Positions 20,521 through 32,562 of a stretch of 64,000 nt of DNA are shown here, piece by piece. Position numbers and translations under genes: made by a program. How positions within the stretch are numbered: the stretch's first letter is position 1; each line of letters opens with the position of its first letter. The notes below the pieces were generated by a model that did not search any database, was not told the origin of the DNA, and was given only the letters and a program-made list of their open reading frames with translations. The stretch is from Hydra vulgaris (Eukaryota > Cnidaria > Hydrozoa > Anthoathecata > Hydridae), in contig NC_088925.1 of NCBI RefSeq assembly GCF_038396675.1, positions 58,708,501-58,772,500 on the forward strand, given 5' to 3'.

Positions 20521-21005
20521 ATCATTTGAGCCACTTTGATTGACTTATACTTAGTATCTGCATTTTTAAGTTTACTTAGATTCTCCATCACAAGGTTTTT
20601 TTGAAATTGATTTACCAGTTTTACTAATAAAGGTCTTGAACGAATTAATGCATTTTTGTCTTTTTTACCAAGGTAGATCACTTTAGTTATATCTTCTTTA
20701 ACAATATCCGAGCTAATTTCCTTGTTCTGTAATTCATCAGCTTTCTCTTGAGCTTGTTGTAAAACATTTTGCATCTTGTCAACATCAATTGCTCTGGTCT
20801 TTTGATCATTATCTAGCTGTTGAGAAATGACTTCAGATCTTTTTTTCTTTTGATACTTGGCGCTTTTGTCTATTTGAACATGTGTTTTTTGGATAGTAGA
20901 GTTTAATTCTTTTTGAATGTTGTTTATTTTTTTATCAAATTTTTCTAGTTGAATAGAAACTTCTAGACAAAATTTATTGTCTGTCTTCTTTTTTCTTTCT
21001 TCCAT
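20517..21005 (-). CDS. LINE ORF1-like coiled-coil protein
   Basis: A 162-codon frame. Residues 1-100 are rich in Lys, Gln and Glu with heptad-like spacing, suggesting a coiled coil. It then has ITKVIYLGKKDKN and RPLLVKLVNQFQKN..LSKLKNADTKYKSI, which resembles the RRM-like nucleic-acid-binding region of CR1-type ORF1 proteins. The stop at 20517 overlaps the next frame (20520), which continues the same ancestral sequence, so the stop may be a decay event. ORF1 proteins bind LINE RNA and act as chaperones. Confidence 0.6.
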   Translation of the reverse strand: MEERKKKTDNKFCLEVSIQLEKFDKKINNIQKELNSTIQKTHVQIDKSAKYQKKKRSEVISQQLDNDQKTRAIDVDKMQNVLQQAQEKADELQNKEISSDIVKEDITKVIYLGKKDKNALIRSRPLLVKLVNQFQKNLVMENLSKLKNADTKYKSIKVAQMI

Positions 21006-21059
21006 TTGTTTGATAAGTGATAGTTTGATAAGTGATAGATATGAAAGAGTATGTATATA

Positions 21060-22320
21060 CTTTTCATACTACTTTCCCAAAAAGGATTTGAAAGTCTGGA
21101 TTTGAAAGTCACAAAAAGATTACTTCTTCCTAGTTTTTGTTATCCAGGAGCTCTAAAAATATAAATAAGTTTATGGACTACTAATTAAAAAAAAATAAAG
21201 ACTTTTAGGTAAGAGGAACAACCATTTTTTGAACCTGGAGTCCTTAGGTATAATGGCGGCCAGGACTCCAGGACTCCGGGCTTAAAAACAATAAGTTTCA
21301 AGTCATTAGATCTTATCAATTTTTTCCTTATAGCAGATCTTAACTCAACAAACATGTTTAGAGTTTCTTGACACTACAGACTTAGAAAAAGTAGAGATAT
21401 AAAGCAGGAGTCCTTTTGGGACTCCGCATCCCTAATTTTGTTGGTCTTGATCAAATTTATAATAACTTTTCAAAAATCACATAAAGTTACATTTATATAC
21501 AGCTTGTGGTTACTTAGTCTCCTGGATATGCCAATATATAGCCCACTGTTATACCTATTTTTTTGATACCAAGCCATTTAAATGAAAATCAACAAAGTTA
21601 AAACAGTTTAGAAAAAACTAAATTTTGACAGTTTTTTAAACAAATCCACATATTTAAAATTTGTTTCTCAAAGCCTTATGAGGCTTTTTGTAGAATTTCT
21701 AATACCAGCCTAAAATGATAAAGATGACATTTAAATTTTAGTCACAACTTGACTGCAATAACTACTGACCATTGTCATTATTATCAAATATCCAAAAAAA
21801 TTCTTGAAAAATTTGTTTTCTTGTATCTACTACTTTCTCTATGGTTCAAAGTTTTTTATATGGCTGCCAGTTTTGATTTTGTATGAAGCATTTTGTTATT
21901 ATTTTGTATTAGCGTAACTGTAATAATTTGTATTAGCGTTATTGTAATAATTTGTGGCGTGATAAATAACTGTTCTTTTGATTGTGGTATCTTTACTGAT
22001 CTGCTACAAGCTTGTGAAACAGTTGACAATAAGATTTAACTAAAAAGTTAAATTAATATAGCATACAGGGTAATTTCAATGATTACTTTATGTTCTCATT
22101 GTGTATTATCTAATGGTTTTCAATCCACAAATAAAGTTTTCAAATACGATGTACCACAGAATTTTTGTTTACTATTTTACGATTTTTAATATATAATAAT
22201 AATTTATCTCACTATATAATTAGTTTCATTATTTATAATTTTGCTGACAACACTAATCTACTATGCATTAATGAACAATAAAAAATGTATAAAATTTGAT
22301 TAAAATTTTGTTCTAACCAT
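21060..22320. other. Possible LINE 5' region and AT-rich spacer
   Basis: A cluster of ggagtcc/ggactcc words (21236-21430) in both orientations lies upstream of the LINE ORF1 and could be its untranslated leader. The rest shows no recognisable feature. Confidence 0.35.
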
Positions 22321-22329
22321 TTCAATTAC

Positions 22330-25300
22330 AATTATGCCTGGTCTTCAAAATAACTTACCATAAGTTTAATATTACCTCTCGCAAAATTTACCAGACTTAC
22401 TTGCACTTTGCGAGACTAATTTAAGTATGGCTGTCTTGTTGTTGGCTTATTGTTCTTCTTTAAACTTTTATGTGTGTAGCTGGCTTAATAGCAACTGTAT
22501 TTCTATAAATATCAATAAAAATAAATATATTAGTTTCACCCTCCAAAAAATTTAAAATGTGAAAATGAAAACTACTAGTAAAATACTTTTTTCATTAAAA
22601 TATATAAATATATCAATGTATTTCACGACAAAAACTTATCATGATAATATCCACTAAATGACTTGAGTAAATAACTTACATGAAGTCAATGAAGTTAATA
22701 AAGTGGCATTTAAACTTATTTAAATTTATATTTTATTGTTAATCAAACATCCCTTTTGTTTCATTTTTATTTTCAATTATTTTAGATTAATTATTAGGAC
22801 TGAGGAAACTGCACAGCTCATTGCTTTGGATGCCATACTCCATCTATGAATGAGTCAAGTTATTTTAAACTTAAGTCATGACCAAAGTACCCAAAAGTAT
22901 TAAAAATAAAAAAACTATTACCGTCACCTAATCATTTCAATATATCTTTAACAAATATATGTGATCGCCAAAGTAACTTTTTTTCAGTTGAATATTACCT
23001 TTAGCAAAAATCACCATTCTTAGTTGCTCTTTATGAGACAAATTTGAATTCAACTGTTTCTTAATTGAATTTCAGTATTTATGTCTATTATCCTTTGGAT
23101 TGCAAAGACTCCAGTTGTTGCATGCTTGGCTTGGTCGTATACTTACCTATCAATTCACCTGGTTGTGGAGAAATCAGATTTGAGCACTCTGACTATTCTT
23201 ATGTGCTTCTACTTAGTACCTCTACACTCAATTACCTTTCTCTTTGTTCTTTCTTGTTGTCCTTCTTCTCAAGACTTCACTCTTTAAGATGTAATTTCTG
23301 ATCAAATTGACTAAGCCCTTTCTCTTTATCCTTTAGCAAATATTGTTGTTATTGGTGACTTAAATGCTCATCACATTAAATTCTTGGTTCTAGCTTTACC
23401 ACTGACCTTACTAGCACTAAAGCACTTAACATCTGTATCTCTCAATCTCTTACTTAGATAGTTGACTCTGTGACTCATTTTCCAAACAACCCTAATCACT
23501 TACCTTCACTCCTTGATTTGAGTCTTGTCTCTGACCTTAGCTTGTGTTCAGTTTCACCTTTAGAAGGTTCTAATCATGTCATGATCTCTAAAATCTTTCA
23601 TCTTGTAATTCTTTTTTGGGCTCACCCTATCGTTGCACTATCCTCTACTACCCTAAAGCTTACTGGTATTTTTTTGTGATTATTTTTGTGACGATCAAGT
23701 GTCATATCCAGCAATAGTTTGAGCGGTGCCTGTTGTGAAATTCCCTCTCTTCTCCTTTTTTTTCTCCATAAAAAATAAGGCTACGATTTTTTTTAAATAA
23801 TTTTATATTTAAAAAACCTTACTGTGAATGACTTTTTAAAAATGGTTTGTTTTATCCAGTAATCACAATGTATGTTTTTAAATGTCTTAAAATACGTTTT
23901 TTAAACATTTTAAACAGGCCTTGTGTATACTACTTAAATTCAGGCCTTGTTTAGAAGCATTACTCAGTATGCGGTTCACAAACAAAATGGCAATTTATAT
24001 ATATATGTATATATATATGTTCAGCAATTTATATTAAGAAAAAACTTTTATCCATTATTATTATATTATATTTATATCCATTATTATATTAAATTATTAC
24101 ATTATATTATATCATTATTATATTATATTATACCATTTAAATTGCTTTTCTATATGTTTGTTTAGATTAAAAAATTTTTCATCAATTTTTCACAAATTGA
24201 TGAAAAAGTTTCAAAAAATTGATGAAAAAGTTTCTCTTGAGAATAAGCATTTTTTTAATTATTGCAAGAAATCAATGTAAAATGGTGTTGTTCGATGCTA
24301 AGCATTATTACTTCCAGTTTACTAAATCTCTTCTACGGCTTGTGGTCTTACAAAAGTGTTCTCCAAAAGTCTATTTAATAAGTGCTTCACTGAATCTTGC
24401 TGCCCGCTGAATAATGGCATCTTTTAAATAACTCTGGTGAACATTGCCTTCTCCAACTATTATCCAATCAGTCTTCTCATCCTTGAAAACCAACGCTCTT
24501 CTTTATTTCCAGTAAACTCTGGGGTACCAGACAGAACCAAGGTTCTATCCTTGGTTCTGTATTGTTTCTCATCTTCATTACTTATCTTCCTAATAATTTT
24601 TGATCTGAAGTGAATTTGTTGATGACTTAAATTTATACTCCTGTTTTGGCAAAAAGTCTTCACTTTTTGATTGCTTAGAACAAGCAGTCATTGATTGTGA
24701 TCTATCTTCTATTTTTCACTGCAATCTGACCTTTTTTCTGCATTTCACTGATAGCCTCAAGCTTGGGCTTTCAATGATTTCTGAATTTTAATTCCAACAA
24801 AAGTTGTTTACTGCATACAATTTATGTCTATTTGGATTTTCACTACAGATATTCACTACAAACCTCTCATCAAAACCATAAACACAATCAATTTTAAAGT
24901 TAGTATCTGATAAGGTTGCTTCTCTTATTCTTGCCAATATCTTACTCTAATTTCATTCTCTATGTCTACAAATCTCTTACTGCTGTTCGGATTACTGTTG
25001 TCATATTTGGGTTGGCTTTTCTTATGATGCTCTTTCTCTTCTAGGCATAGTTCAAAAATATATTGTAAATATAGTTGGACCAGCTCTATCTATGTAAGGT
25101 TGCATCAGTTTCTCTTTTTTACAAATACTATCATGGATGTTGCTGAAACAGACTCATCTTAGTTCTATCTACCAAAACTCGTTCTTGCTTGACTTGTCAT
25201 TCAGCTTTCAAAGTCTCATCTTTTTTTCGTATTTTTTCTTGCATGCTCTAAAAACTTTTATTTGTCTATTTTTTTCCCCCACACTTTAACCCTTTAGAAC

Positions 25301-25700
25301 TCTCTCCATTTTTCATGTTTTCCTGACTCATACAACCTCCATCCTTTTAATTCTTCTGTCAACGTAATCGCCGTAATGTTGCTTCTCTTTCTCTTTTCTA
25401 CAAATACTATGATGGGCACTGCTCTAAAGAGTTAGCGTCTCTTGAGCCATCTACTAAAATTCGTTCTCGTGTTACTCGTCATTCAATTAAGTGTCATCCT
25501 TTTTCTGTGGCTGTTCCTAAGTGCTCCAAAAACACTTATTTGTCTAGTTTTTTTCCTCGAACATCAATCCTGATTCATATAATTTGCAATCCTTTAAGTC
25601 GTCTGTCAGTCATTATCTTGCTCTACAATCTTCATCTTTTCTCTTCCAGTAACTTCCAACTCTAATTAGAAGTTGCTTGCAGCCTTGTTGGAAGCGAAGA
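22330..25700 (+). pseudogene. Decayed jockey-like LINE, plus strand, internally rearranged
   Basis: Two copies of an endonuclease start occur (about 22330-22480 with LPDLLALCETNLS, and 22960-23060 with VALYETNLNSTVS). A long endonuclease stretch follows: FEHSDYSYV, then NIVVIGDLNAHHIKFL, then PNHLPSLLDLSLVSDLSLCS (23160-23600). RT remnants appear at about 24340-24620: VLQKCSPK, then NSGVP, and, shifted, LFADDLKFIL with the FADD catalytic box. C-terminal LINE motifs are seen at 25370-25560 (CSKELASLEPSTKIRSRVTR, then HPFSVAVPKCSKNTYLSSFF). The tail ends near 25700 in a poly-A run. Stops and frameshifts are everywhere. Confidence 0.75.
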
Positions 25701-26185
25701 TGTTTAAAAAAAAAAAAAAAAGATGTTTCCTTGCTCTTTAACACTGCTCTTTGTTTTCAAATAACTCCCAACTTAATAGTGGTTGCTTGCAGCCTTGTTG
25801 GAAGCTAAGATGTTTAAAAAAAAAAAAAATTGATGCAATTACATGACACCATGATCACAGACATGATTACATCACAAAGTGATGTATATTTCAACATGTT
25901 TTATAATGACACATGTTTCAACATGTTTTTTTTTTTTCCCTAAAAACTATTTTATATTATGCAAAACTTTACCCATTAATCTCAAAAAGTTTAATAATAA
26001 AACTTTACATATTTATTAATCCAATATTTATTGAATTAACTACAACCTTCAACTTTTAAAGTCTTTTGTCAACTTTTCGTTGCTTTAACAATATTCTTTT
26101 TTTTCTTGTAACTTTCTAATAGTGGTTGCTTGCTACCTAGTTAAAAGTAAATTAGTTTAAAAAAAAGAATAAAAAAAAAATAAAG
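25690..26185 (+). repeat. Tandem LINE 3' tails with poly(A)
   Basis: A module close to agtggttgcttgcagccttg ... gaagatgttt followed by 12-16 A recurs at about 25670-25715, 25775-25830 and, more decayed, 26100-26175. The same module ends the LINE at 47275-47360. Confidence 0.75.
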
Positions 26186-26321
26186 AGTGAAAACAATTAG
26201 ATTGATTAAAATTTTGACTTTAATTAACCATAGGTTACTAATTTTTTGAAGTGCTTAATCATCTAAACAATATGGGAAAAAAATTCTAAACTAAGTTTAA
26301 AAAAATTCTAAAATAAGTTGG

Positions 26322-26382
26322 TAAAATATGAATATAATTTATGATAATGTTTAACATGATCATAAATTATATTCATATTTTA
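26322..26382. repeat. Perfect hairpin, 24-bp arms
   Basis: taaaatatgaatataattta... (26322-26345) is mirrored exactly at 26359-26382 around a 13-nt loop. Confidence 0.95.
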
Positions 26383-26649
26383 CTTTTATTTTATAAATAT
26401 TTAATAATAAATAATCAATCAAAAATAATAAATAAATAATAAAAGATAAATAAATAATTAACAAAAAATAAATGAATAATAAATATTGTATTTTATTTTA
26501 TAAATTATATTCATATTTTACTTTAATTCATATTTTATTCATATATATAACATTGTCATATATATTGTTATTTTAAATATTATGTTAGTTTTTACAGTAT
26601 TACAGTTTTTACAAGTTTTTTAAACACATATAATTAAAGTAATTAAATT

Positions 26650-26840
26650 TTTTATCAATAGAATGATAGTCAACAATAATTATCAGTAAGCATCTTCAAA
26701 TAGGAAAATTTAGTGGACGATAGAATCTGGTTTTTCTTGACGGCCTTTATGAGAATAATATTTATATTCATAAATTTGGTTTCAAAGAAAAATAAAGGAA
26801 AAAATTAGTTAATGTAATTTTTCAAGCAGCATGGATGGTA
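26650..26840 (+). other. Possible decayed exon copy (paired with 34105-34330)
   Basis: The sequence ends in catggatg followed by a donor-like gtaagattata, and in one frame reads VSIFK*ENLVDD then a shifted YENNIYIHKFGF. The region at 34105-34330 reads VNILKSENLLSG ... FYKKYFHNIGF and also ends tatggatg/gtaagattata. The two look like diverged copies of one exon-like unit. The ATGGAT-donor end resembles the ends of the death-fold exons further right, but the protein match to those is not convincing. Confidence 0.3.
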
Positions 26841-27239
26841 AGATTATAAATTGTGTAACACTATATAGTAGTATATTATTTAAGTTTAAATTTTATTCAG
26901 AAAGTAGAATTTAACTAAACAGAAGTACAGTGTTTATAATGTAGCCATAGATACCATTGTATCTATGACTATATTATAAACTTTTTTGTATCTGTGGGTA
27001 TTTTTTTCAAGACAATATATTGGCTGTAAAATTTAGGGAATAAGAAAGATACCTTTCATTAGGTATTATCTCCTTTCAGTTTTTTTAGTTAAATTTACTT
27101 TTTTATTGTAAATTTATAAAATGTTGAAGAAATTATTATTAAATAAATAAAAGAACCATATATTCAAAATTTGTTACTTTAAACTTTGTACCTTTTTGTT
27201 AAATTGTTTAATGTAGATAAATTTTTTGCCTTAAATTTT

Positions 27240-28330
27240 TTGTCGGCAAAAAGTGTTGCATTTGAAGTAATTATATTTGGATTATCATAAAAGTATATTA
27301 TGAATAACAGTGCTGAGAGAACAGAACCATAGGAAACTCCCCTTTATACTTTTACCCAATCAGAGTAATTAACATTTGTATCATTATTCTATGTCTTTGT
27401 TTTGTTAGAAAGTTTTTTATCTAATGAAGAATCAAACCATTAATTCCATAAGCTTTTAGCTTCACAAGAAAATATTTACGTGGGACTTTATTGTATGCTT
27501 TTTCAAAGTCATGGTAAATACTATTGACGGTGAGACCTTTATCTAAGTTGAGTGTCCATGCATTGATTACAGTAAGAAAATTTGTTTTACAAGAGAGCCC
27601 CAGATTAATTCTTGGTTGTTGACTAGGAGTTAGCAAATTATTTTTTAACAGAACTAAAAATTTTCTATTATTCTCCTAAATATTTGGACTATGATGTATG
27701 TTAAACTAATGTTAAAGTTTAATCTATAGTTTGTAACTAGTTTTTGTCTCTTTTTTGAAGATTAGTATAATATTTATTAGTGAGTAATATTAGTATAGTA
27801 TTGGCGTTTTTCCAGATTCGAGGCATTGTACTACTTTGAAGGACTTTAGTATAAATAATAAAAAAATATTTAGTAGTTGGGGGATCTTTAAATATTCTGA
27901 GAGGTAACTCATCTGGGCCTGGTGATTTAAATGAATTTATAAAAAAGAGATAAGATTCAATGCTTTCAGGAGGTGGATCAAGATCATCAGACAGTTGATT
28001 AGGACAAACATAAGATAAGTTAAAACTTAGAACAATCATTTTTTTCAATTGGAAAATGCATCTAGTAGGAACAAGATAAATTATTGAATTATTTTCCTTG
28101 TATATTATTATTAGATCTATTGTAGTTGGAGTTGATTCTTTCTAATGTAGGTTTGTTTAGACAAATGCTGTATGAGAAAAAAAGTGATGAGTTTACAAGA
28201 GTTTTTTCCATAGATGTAGTTTTCATTGAAAACTTTGATCAAAAATCAGCAGATTTGTTTACTGTTTGTTGCTTAGTTTTTAGGATTTTTATTCTTATCG
28301 TTAATTTATTTATATTTTTTGCTGTACTTG
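27240..28330 (-). pseudogene. CR1-like LINE reverse-transcriptase fragment
   Basis: In minus-strand order: a decayed linker (28330-28100), then INSFKSPGPDELPLRIFKD and TMPRIWKNANTI (28048-27737). TNFLTVINAWTLNLDKGLTV and IYHDFEKAYNKVPRKYFLVK follow (27636-27421), and then, shifted, a GSVLSALLF-like motif near 27330. These are RT fingers and palm motifs in order, with the first palm Asp in HDFEKAY. The copy is truncated before the YxDD box and broken by stops. Confidence 0.85.
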
Positions 28331-28374
28331 TATAATATCAAATAATTCTGAACAGCAACAGAACAAGATGTTTT

Positions 28375-28475
28375 CCTTGTTTACACATATTGTTGATAAT
28401 GATCAAACTATTGTTAATAATCTTCAAACTATTCTTAGTAATCTTCTAACTATTGTTAATAATGTTTAAATTGTT
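28375..28475. repeat. Tandem repeat, about 24-bp unit
   Basis: Imperfect copies of an aactattgttaataatctt-like unit repeat four times. Confidence 0.7.
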
Positions 28476-28734
28476 CCAACAAATTACACAAAATACAAAA
28501 GGACTAAAGGTCCCAGGCTTTTTTTTATTTTTTTTTATCAAATATTTCTAACTATATTTAATAAGTTAGAGTTAAATTTAACTAAAAAATTTTATTACTA
28601 CTCAAATAAACATTCTTTTGTCAGAGTTTTTATCAGAGTCTTATTTTATTTTAAATGTGTTCTGTTTTTTATTTACTGTGTTCTATTTTTTATTGGAGCT
28701 AATTTGTTTTAAAGTTAAAATTTGAAAATAAAAT

Positions 28735-29045
28735 TAAAAAGGGGTAGTAGTAACAGTATCAAAAACAGCCAAACTGATTAATCTCGAAAAAGGACTTTCC
28801 GGAATAACATATAAATTGTAAAAAAAGGAATTGTAACAAAAATCCGAAAAACAGAATAATCTCGAAGTTGTGAAAAAATGAATAAAATCGAAAAGGGACT
28901 TTTTGGAATAATATCCAAAAAGAGAATACGTCAAAATTGTTAAAAAAGAAATAGTATCAAAAATCCAAAAAGCAAAATAATCTCGAAATAGCTCAAAAGA
29001 GAATAATATCGAAAAGGGACTAACCAGAATAATATCGAAGTTGTG
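28735..29045. repeat. Minisatellite-like array built on aataatatcgaaaagggact
   Basis: The words gaataatatcgaaaaggga, ccaaaaagc and aataatctcgaaat recur at irregular 50-120 bp spacing. No coding sequence is present. The inverse-strand theme ttttcgat..tattcc recurs at 33410-33720, so the two arrays may be related. Confidence 0.65.
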
Positions 29046-29049
29046 AAAA

Positions 29050-30410
29050 CTTTTATGGTTTTCTTAAAAGTCTTCACAACTTCATAAGTCTTTATTGATT
29101 TTGACAAAATTTTGTTCGTAAGTCTTTATTGATTTTGACAAAATTTTTTGTCAAAATCAATAAAGATTTACAAACCGTAAAAAGTTTAAATGATAAAGTT
29201 ATTTGTAAATATGCAAAATTATATGCTAAGTCGTCTGTTATATGTGCAAAAAAAATTCAAGAAAAAAATACTTTAAAACAAGGAGAGCAGGCTAAAAGAT
29301 CCTGCTTAATAAAACAATTAGAGGTAATTTTAAGATCCTGATTAATAAAACAAGAAGAGCATGCTAAAAGTTCCTTTTTAATAAAAGATGATAAGCAATA
29401 CCCACTCTACCTCAAATTGTCATGGAAAAATTACTATTACAAGTAGTCATCTGGTCATTCTGTTCGAGAATGTTTAACATTGTAAATACTAAAAAAATAT
29501 TGAGCGCACAATTTTAGATACATTGTATTGTTAAATACATATGGCATGTAGCTACCAAATGTAAAAATTATTTATCATACTGTATTTTACAAGATGTTAT
29601 TTAATAAAATTTCCATACCAGAAGTTATTGAGGTTATTATGCAAGTTGCTGAGAGCTTATATGAAAATATATTATGAGAGTTGTTTATTATCTTTACATA
29701 ATGTTTTGTAATAGTCATAAAAATGCCCTTCATATGTATGTTCAAACACTTTCCTACTTATTTACAAAATCATGCAGAATCTTTTTGGTTGGTTTGGTTT
29801 TTGAAAAACTTGAAAAAAAAAAAAAAAAATCAGAAAATACTGATAGATATGCATTATTTTAGTTTTATACTTCCATGCAATCATTCAAAGCGTACATAAT
29901 ATCACCATTAAAAGTTATTTGGAAAGATTTGGTGTGCAAACTTTGTGTGCTATAATTATGCAAGCAATTTTGAAAGATTTAATAGATTTCTATCAGAAGA
30001 TAAAAATAGCTTTAAAAACGTTTATTTTAACAGGCTTGGGCAGGAATGGTGTGCGGTGGAACGCTACTGCTGACTGCGCAAATTATTTTTTTTGTTGACA
30101 ACTTGACCACAACTGTAGATGTTTTGATGATTTGAACGTTTCAAAAATGTGCTGAAAAAAGAAACGCTAAGCTAAACAGTTTAGTTTAGCGCTTTTCAGT
30201 GTTTTTTTTTCAAGTCTGAAAACTATAAAAAAAACTAAAAAAACTGAAAAAGAAAACAATTCGTCACGAAAAAGTAAATATATAAGATTTGAAATAAAAT
30301 TCAAAAACTCAAACTCGAGTCAAAATTTACTTTTTATGTTTTTAATTGCAGTTTAAATAAATTACTTTAAAACTTTTGAAATGTTTTATTAGTTACATAA
30401 AACGCTTTTA
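29050..30410. other. AT-rich spacer
   Basis: It includes a direct-plus-inverted repeat of caataaagact/agtctttattg at 29080-29170. A part at 30060-30170 matches 36950-37010 (cgtttcaaaaatg(c/t)gctgaaaa), a dispersed repeat of unknown type. A 70-codon frame at 29129-29341 is not convincing. Confidence 0.45.
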
Positions 30411-30416
30411 CTTATT

Positions 30417-30531
30417 GATTCTAGATTACTTCTAAATTACAAATTACTTCTAATGATTCTAGATTACTTCTAAATTACAAATTACTTCAAATGATTCTAG
30501 ATTACTTCTAAATTACAAATTATTTCTAATG
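30417..30531. repeat. Tandem repeat, 38-bp unit, three copies
   Basis: gattctagattacttctaaa followed by ttacaaattacttctaat repeats three times almost exactly. Confidence 0.95.
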
Positions 30532-31305
30532 GTTGTAGGGTTCTAGACAGTTTATTAGTTGTAAAATATACAGATTATTAGTTGTAAAATATATATACAA
30601 GGTATTGTTACTATACTGGTGTGATTCTATTTAAGTTTTCCAGATTATTTAGTTGCAATAGTTTGTTATTTTTAAGATACATGTTATTGGACTACTAGTA
30701 TTCATGTCTAGCTTACATTACATGAGTTTTAATGACTTTTAACCAATTTAGTACTAACAACTATCAAGACATGCTCATTTTTTTCTTCTTAGCTTTAACC
30801 TAAAGAACAAGTTAAAAGCAAAAAGTTGCTTCTAACACGCTTGTGCACACAAAAGTCTTAATCATAACATAGCAACCCTCATTATAAGTCTTTTATTGAC
30901 AGTCACTTGCTTCAAGGATACTTATTTAATTTTGTTAATCAAGCAGCTGTAGAATTGTATGTTATCTTTATCTATACAAAAACTTTAACATGTAAATGAC
31001 TATTGTTTCTTGGGATATAGAATTTATTTGGTACTTATCCTTAACGTAATGTGAGGTTTGCTCAACTGAAACCAGTACAATGCGCTAACTAATGCAAAAT
31101 CTTGTAGACCCAAATGAAAATTAAATACATTTGTGTAAACTAACGAAATTACATTATTGATTGTTTTTTATCCCAGGCGGAGTAGGAGTAATTGGAAATA
31201 ATTTAATACCGTTTTTATATAATAAATTTATTCTGATCAATTTGAACTATTGTGTGACATTCTAGTTTTCAAAATGCATGTAAAGGGGAAACTTTTGCTC
31301 AATCA

Positions 31306-31535
31306 TTAAAAAGGTTCAATTATGGATAATATTGGTCCTCTGCAAGTGGTGCAATGAGGTGTATTGCTTCCCTGGACTTGTTGAATGCAAGGCTGACAAA
31401 ACAAAAAATGTTTGCAAGGCATTACCAATGCATTTGGTTCATTGACTGTGCAAACATTGCACTTTAGTGACTCTGTTGAAGTGGAAGTTGGCAAAGGAAG
31501 ACTCACCATTGAGTTTGCATCCAAAGCACTAAAAT
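31306..31535 (-). CDS. RING-finger terminal exon
   Basis: This block is open from the acceptor ttttag near 31535 to a stop at 31306. The metal ligands are visible: Cys-x2-Cys (CNVC), a gap with ALVMPC, then KHFLFCQPC with the His-Cys-x2-Cys part, and finally CTTC before RGPI. The spacing fits RING fingers of E3 ubiquitin ligases, close to the C-terminal RING type of inhibitor-of-apoptosis proteins. Unlike the upstream blocks, it has no damage. It may belong to the MULE gene upstream or be a separate host exon; adjacency and strand favour the former. Confidence 0.65.
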
Positions 31536-32108
31536 TTTTTAAATACTTCAAATACAATTTTCCATATTCCATCGAAAAAGATTATTAAATAATGTTAAGT
31601 TAATTAGTTTGGTAAAAAAGTTAAAGAAGGTTAATAGTTTTTCAATTGTACCATAGTCGCGTTGGTACAAACAAATAAAGTAATAACAAAGTAATAACTT
31701 ATACCTGCAACCATTCACCAAGCTTTCACTCCAAGTTGTTCTTAATGCATTCTGTAGTCCTCGTTTAAAATCCGACATAATGGTGACTGGAGAGAAATCT
31801 AAAACTTTTTTTATTTTGGTAAAAATAAGCTTGTATAGAGCCTCGGATTTGGATGTCATTAAAGCACATACAGTTGGAACAGATGTGCTCCAAAGGTGAG
31901 GGTTATCAGGATAGAAAATTCAGCTGATCCTCATCTGGAATTGGATCTTCAAGCACAGCTGAATACTTAACAGAAAATATCAAGGGCTGATACCACTTGC
32001 TTTCTTCCATGCGTGGTGTCATGTTGGAAGTACAATAAATGTAACTATAACTTAAAACTGTAAATAAAAGTGTTCTACCTAACGTTTTTAGTATATAAAT
32101 TTTTTTTT

Positions 32109-32460
32109 CTAGGGGCTGTCTATTAATTACGTCAACAAATTAGGGGGGAGGGGGGTCTGAACTTTTTTGACAATTGTTGATAAGGGTGAGGGGAAGAGGT
32201 CAAGTAAAGTTTACGTCAACAAGTTTACTTTATTTTTTTAATTTCATTACTCAACAAAAGAGTTTAGGTTGAGAAATTAGGCTGTGTTTGTAGCATAGCG
32301 TCTTTATTTAGGGTGTGTGTGTGTCAAAAATTGGCGTAATTTTATAGGGTGGGTGGGTGAGGGGAAGGTCTCTGAAAATTTGACAAATTGTTAACAAGGG
32401 TGAGGGGTGAGGTAAAAATTGCCAAAAGTTTGTTGACGTAATTAATGGACAGCCCCCTAG
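32109..32460. mobile_element. MITE-like element, 352 bp, CTAGGGG ends
   Basis: The left end reads ctaggggctgtctattaatt (32109) and the right end mirrors it (attaatggacagccccctag, ending 32460), with the shared inner gacgtaatta/taattacgtc. Inside are GC-rich strings of ggggtgaggg type on both sides and no coding frame. CTAG at both ends may be target duplication or part of the termini. It breaks the MULE frame after VLEDHVFI. The partner transposase family is unknown to me. Confidence 0.85.
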
Positions 32461-32525
32461 ATAAATACATGATCTTCAAGAACATATATTTCTTTGAAAA
32501 AGTTAATTGCATTCATATAAGTATT

Positions 32526-32562
32526 CAAAGTATGTTTTGTTCCATCAACAAAACATACTTTG
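32526..32562. repeat. Perfect 16-bp hairpin inside the MULE DDE motif
   Basis: caaagtatgttttgtt (32526-32541) and its mirror (32547-32562) flank a 5-nt loop. The hairpin encodes AKVCFVDGTKHTL, and the residues after FVDGT do not look like the usual family sequence. Confidence 0.9.

Larger units (their letters stand above)
18719..21005 (-). mobile_element. CR1-like LINE with internal RT deletion and poly(A) tail
   Basis: On the minus strand the order is ORF1-like protein (from 21005), endonuclease, then a jump to the RT thumb and C terminus, ending in a poly(A) tail (a run of T on the plus strand at 18719-18738). The catalytic RT palm is absent. No clear target duplication was found at the 5' end. 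The sequence upstream of 21005 may be its 5' untranslated region. Confidence 0.75.

Noticed and set aside
29129..29341. 70-codon Lys-rich frame
   Set aside because: No motif, poor start context and flanking repeats; could not be supported as a gene.
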